Below, piece by piece: positions 31,999 to 34,155 of a stretch of DNA of 34,155 nt; positions within the stretch are counted from its first letter, which is position 1; each line of letters opens with the position of its first letter. The notes beneath the pieces are model-generated. The model was not told the origin of the DNA and did no database searches. It was given only the letters and a program-made list of their open reading frames with translations. This DNA comes from DASXSB01 sp036506275 (GTDB lineage: Bacteria > Methylomirabilota > Methylomirabilia > Rokubacteriales > CSP1-6), in the NCBI GenBank assembly GCA_036506275.1, contig DASXSB010000135.1, positions 1 to 34,155 on the forward strand. The letters run 5' to 3'. The position numbers and the translations under genes are program-made.

Positions 31999-32874
31999 TT
32001 ACCAGACGCGCTTGTGCACGAAGTCGATGATTCGATCCAGCGCCCGCTGGGCCGCCGGTGAAGTCGGGTTGCGGTTGATGAAGCCCTCCGCCTCACCGTC
32101 GTAGAGCTCCAGCTCGACCTCACCGCCCGCCGCGCGGTAGTGCGCGACGAAGCGGTCGAGGTCCGGGCGCGGATGCGCCTGATCGACGGTCCCTTGCACG
32201 TAGAGGGCGGGTGGGAGGGGACCGCGTTCGCCCCGCTCGAGCGCGAGCACGGGGTTGCCCTCCGCCATCGCCTCCTCCGTTTCCCAGAAGCGATCGTGAC
32301 ACGGCAGCACGCGATCGACGATGTCCGGATACGGCTTGCCTCCGGCCTTGAGCTTCTTCACGTAGTGGTAGCGGGCGAGCGGATCGATGACGGGCCAGCA
32401 CAGGATGACGCAGCGGAGCGTCGCGTCGGCGGCGGGCGTTCCCGCCGGGAGCGGAATCGCCTCGTAGCGCGGATCGTGCGGTCGCATCGCGTTCAGCATC
32501 GCCTGATGGCCGCCGCTGGAGACGCCGAGGGCGCCGACGAGATCGGGGCGGCTCCCGAGTGACGCCGCGCGGCTCTTGACCCAGCGCACGCCGTAGTTGA
32601 TGTCGGCCATCGATGCCGGGTACGGCGCTTCCGGCGGCATCCGGAAATCGAGAGCGGCCACCACCACGCCGCTCGTCGCCAGCGCCTCGTTGATGACCTT
32701 GTCGTTCTGGCGGTCGCCGTTGCACCAGGCGCCACCGTGAAGATCCACGATGAGCGGGAACGGCCCCGCCCCGCGTGGCTTGAAGAGCCGCGCGAGCAGC
32801 GGCCGGTCGCCATGGCGGAGATACTCGACATCCTCGACGTCGAACTCGTGCGAGTTGCGTGCGCTGGTTTTCAT
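31999..32874 (-). CDS. Alpha/beta hydrolase (HSL/BD-FAE-like) lacking the catalytic histidine
   Basis: 291 residues. The oxyanion motif HGGAW (46-50), the nucleophile elbow GVSSGG (Ser119) and the acid Asp231 (GTVDQAHP) are those of the hormone-sensitive-lipase type of alpha/beta hydrolases. Where the family has His (a GxxHGF motif near the C-terminus) the sequence reads YDGEAEGFINRNP, so Glu263 replaces the His. The codon is GAG, not near a sequencing-prone stretch. The protein may be inactive, use another base, or bind rather than hydrolyse. It is monocistronic, divergent from the dihydroorotase-like gene (47-nt spacer), with no Shine-Dalgarno. Its TAA stop abuts the ABM stop. Confidence 0.82.
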   Translation of the reverse strand: MKTSARNSHEFDVEDVEYLRHGDRPLLARLFKPRGAGPFPLIVDLHGGAWCNGDRQNDKVINEALATSGVVVAALDFRMPPEAPYPASMADINYGVRWVKSRAASLGSRPDLVGALGVSSGGHQAMLNAMRPHDPRYEAIPLPAGTPAADATLRCVILCWPVIDPLARYHYVKKLKAGGKPYPDIVDRVLPCHDRFWETEEAMAEGNPVLALERGERGPLPPALYVQGTVDQAHPRPDLDRFVAHYRAAGGEVELELYDGEAEGFINRNPTSPAAQRALDRIIDFVHKRVW

Positions 32875-32885
32875 GGCGGGGAGGA

Positions 32886-32891
32886 TACACT
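32886..32891 (+). promoter_or_regulatory. -10-like box upstream of the dihydroorotase-like amidohydrolase
   Basis: TACACT lies 30 nt before the ATG at 32922, leaving a short leader that contains two palindromes, CCGATCGG (32901-32908) and GGGGCGCCCC (32912-32921). The second ends on the base before the start codon and could fold over the weak ribosome site GAGGGG. On the minus strand TAGTGT (32892-32887) could serve the divergent hydrolase gene. Confidence 0.35.
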
Positions 32892-32921
32892 ATCGCCAAC
32901 CCGATCGGCGAGGGGCGCCCC

Positions 32922-34121
32922 ATGTACGACCTGCTGCTCAGAGGCGGAACCGTCGTGGACCCGTCCAGCAAGTTGGATGGCGATTTCGACGTGGCGGTGG
33001 AGCGCGGCGTGATCGCGCGCATCGCGCGCGGCATCCCGGCCGCGGAGGCGACGCGGGTGATCGACGTCGCCGGCAAGATCGTCACCCCCGGCTTGATCGA
33101 CGTGCACGCGCACGTCTTCGAGGGCTTCAACCGCACCGGCGTCGATCCCGACCTCGCCGGCGTCCACGCCGGCGTCACGACCATCGTCGATGCCGGCAGT
33201 GCGGGGGCGGCCACGTTCGGCGGCTTTCCGCGCTACATCCTGCCCCACTGCCGCACCGAGATCGTGCCCTTTCTCCACATCTGCCAGACGGGACTGGCGA
33301 CGCTTCCCGACATCGTCGCCGAGAGCAGCGTGAACCTCGCCGACACCGTGCGCGTGGCCACCCAGCATCGCGGGCTCATCGCTGGCATCAAGGCGCGGAT
33401 GGTGTCGCCCGCCCTCGAGATCATGGGCATGGAGATGCCGCGCCTGGCGAAGCGGGCCGCCCAGGAGGCCGGCATCAAGCTGATGGTCCACATCGGCGAT
33501 ACCGAGAAGCGCTACGACCCGAAGGTGATCCACCCGCTGCTGTCGCTGCTCGAGCCCGGCGACATCCTCACGCACTACTTCACGCCCAACCCGGGCGGCG
33601 TCCTCGACGGCAACGGCCGTCTCGTGCCGGAGGCGCGCGAGGCCGCCGACCGCGGCGTCTGGTTCGACACCGCGCACGGCCGCATGAACTTCAGCTTCGA
33701 CGTCGGCCGCCGCATCATCGACCAGGGACTGCTCCCGCACTGCATCAGCACCGATCTCACCGTGCCCGGCCGCCTCACCGCCGTCCACAGCATGACCGAG
33801 ATGATGACGCGCTTCCTGGGCCTCGGCTTCACGCTGGCGCAGGTGGTCACGATGTCCACCGAGAATCCCGCCAAGGCGATCGGCGCCGAGCAGCGTCTGG
33901 GCCGCCTCGTCCAGGGCCGCCAGGCCGACATCTCGGTCCTCGAGATGCGCGAGGGCGACTGGGTCGTCTACGACGTGCTGGGCGCGCCGCTGCGCGTCGA
34001 TCGCGCGCTCAGCCCGCACCTGACCGTGAAGCGCGGCGAGGTCTTCACGCCGGATTTCGGTCCGCGCCCGTGGGGCTGGTGGCCCGATCGCGCCGCCGCC
34101 ATCGCGGGCGGGTGTTGCTGA
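32922..34121 (+). CDS. Amidohydrolase/deacetylase-family metallohydrolase (dihydroorotase-like)
   Basis: 399 residues from ATG 32922. It starts with YDLLLRGGTVVDPSSKLDG, the beta-sandwich common to dihydroorotases, hydantoinases and deacetylases. The binuclear metal site is complete: His62 and His64 (IDVHAHVF), the lysine that is carbamylated Lys157 (IKARMVSP), His190 (MVHIGD), His218 (LTHYFTP) and Asp278 (ISTDLTV). NPAKAIG and GRLVQGRQADISVL lead into the C-terminal strands. The likely reaction is hydrolysis of a cyclic amide, N-acyl amino acid or related compound; the exact substrate is unknown. The upstream extension of the frame to 32859 lies inside the divergent gene and is rejected. The final GGCC tail is short. 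Only 34 nt follow before the window ends, and I see nothing in them. Confidence 0.9.
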   Translation: MYDLLLRGGTVVDPSSKLDGDFDVAVERGVIARIARGIPAAEATRVIDVAGKIVTPGLIDVHAHVFEGFNRTGVDPDLAGVHAGVTTIVDAGSAGAATFGGFPRYILPHCRTEIVPFLHICQTGLATLPDIVAESSVNLADTVRVATQHRGLIAGIKARMVSPALEIMGMEMPRLAKRAAQEAGIKLMVHIGDTEKRYDPKVIHPLLSLLEPGDILTHYFTPNPGGVLDGNGRLVPEAREAADRGVWFDTAHGRMNFSFDVGRRIIDQGLLPHCISTDLTVPGRLTAVHSMTEMMTRFLGLGFTLAQVVTMSTENPAKAIGAEQRLGRLVQGRQADISVLEMREGDWVVYDVLGAPLRVDRALSPHLTVKRGEVFTPDFGPRPWGWWPDRAAAIAGGCC

Positions 34122-34155
34122 GGGCTACTGATCGATCACGCCGTCCGCGCGTAAC

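Noticed and set aside
1..34155. tRNA or rRNA genes, CRISPR arrays, insertion sequences, phage attachment sites or transposases.
   Set aside because: No cloverleaf-like sequence, spaced direct repeats, terminal inverted repeats or transposase ORF was seen; the gaps between genes are all under 100 nt.
34122..34155. Possible further gene or terminator after the last amidohydrolase.
   Set aside because: Only 34 nt remain and no ORF or clear hairpin is visible.

Overview
This is a gene-dense, very GC-rich bacterial chromosome segment with about 31 protein genes, almost no non-coding DNA and no RNA genes, insertion sequences or CRISPR array that I can see. The content is catabolic and accessory: luciferase-like oxidoreductases, amidohydrolases, SDR dehydrogenases, CoA-thioester enzymes, a PEP-CTERM secreted protein and two giant zinc-ribbon/cyclase/AAA/TPR proteins. 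With strong Shine-Dalgarno sites inside operons, this suggests a Gram-negative, uncultivated soil or groundwater bacterium of the Candidatus Rokubacteria / Methylomirabilota kind. That placement is inference from gene style; no ribosomal marker gene fixes the phylum.

Layout. 1-5109 (+): a catabolic run of a luciferase-like oxidoreductase (cut by the window edge), amidase, PEP mutase/isocitrate lyase family enzyme, SDR and aldehyde dehydrogenase. 5106-11355 (-): PEP-CTERM protein, HD-domain protein, SDR, zinc-ribbon/class III cyclase/AAA/TPR protein and a DUF2459-like protein. 11436-12380 (+): a second luciferase-like oxidoreductase. 12400-16350 (-): a tightly coupled acyl-CoA operon (acyl-CoA dehydrogenase, class III CoA-transferase, crotonase, CitE-type lyase). 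16412-19848 (+): GMC oxidoreductase with a four-cysteine motif, coupled to an alpha/beta hydrolase with a cysteine nucleophile. 19805-21496 (-): membrane-anchored metallophosphoesterase. 21554-21973 (+): small membrane protein. 21934-25281 (-): second cyclase/AAA/TPR protein. 25311-26258 (+): TauD-like dioxygenase. 26243-27382 (-): alanine racemase. 27443-28579 (+): four-S1-domain RNA-binding protein. 28536-31621 (-): amidohydrolase, a UGSC-family selenoprotein and its partner. 31681-34121: ABM monooxygenase (+), alpha/beta hydrolase (-), dihydroorotase-like amidohydrolase (+).

The main discovery is the selenoprotein. A simple ORF caller sees two short ORFs (30142-29858 and 29821-29615, minus strand) separated by an in-frame TGA. 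Read through, they give one protein of 175 residues with the active-site motif D-U-G-S-C-T-S-W. An 8-bp hairpin with a 5-nt apical loop, whose second base is G, starts 11 nt after the UGA; its loop starts 19 nt after it, as expected for a bacterial SECIS. The gene sits between an amidohydrolase and a DGLPIVPPTE protein whose start overlaps the selenoprotein stop.

Two global architectural signals also stand out. First, about seven genes have a -10-like box only 6-10 nt upstream of a start codon that lacks a Shine-Dalgarno, implying leaderless mRNAs. Second, five of seven convergent gene pairs overlap tail-to-tail by 4-44 bp, so their 3' mRNA ends must be mutually antisense.
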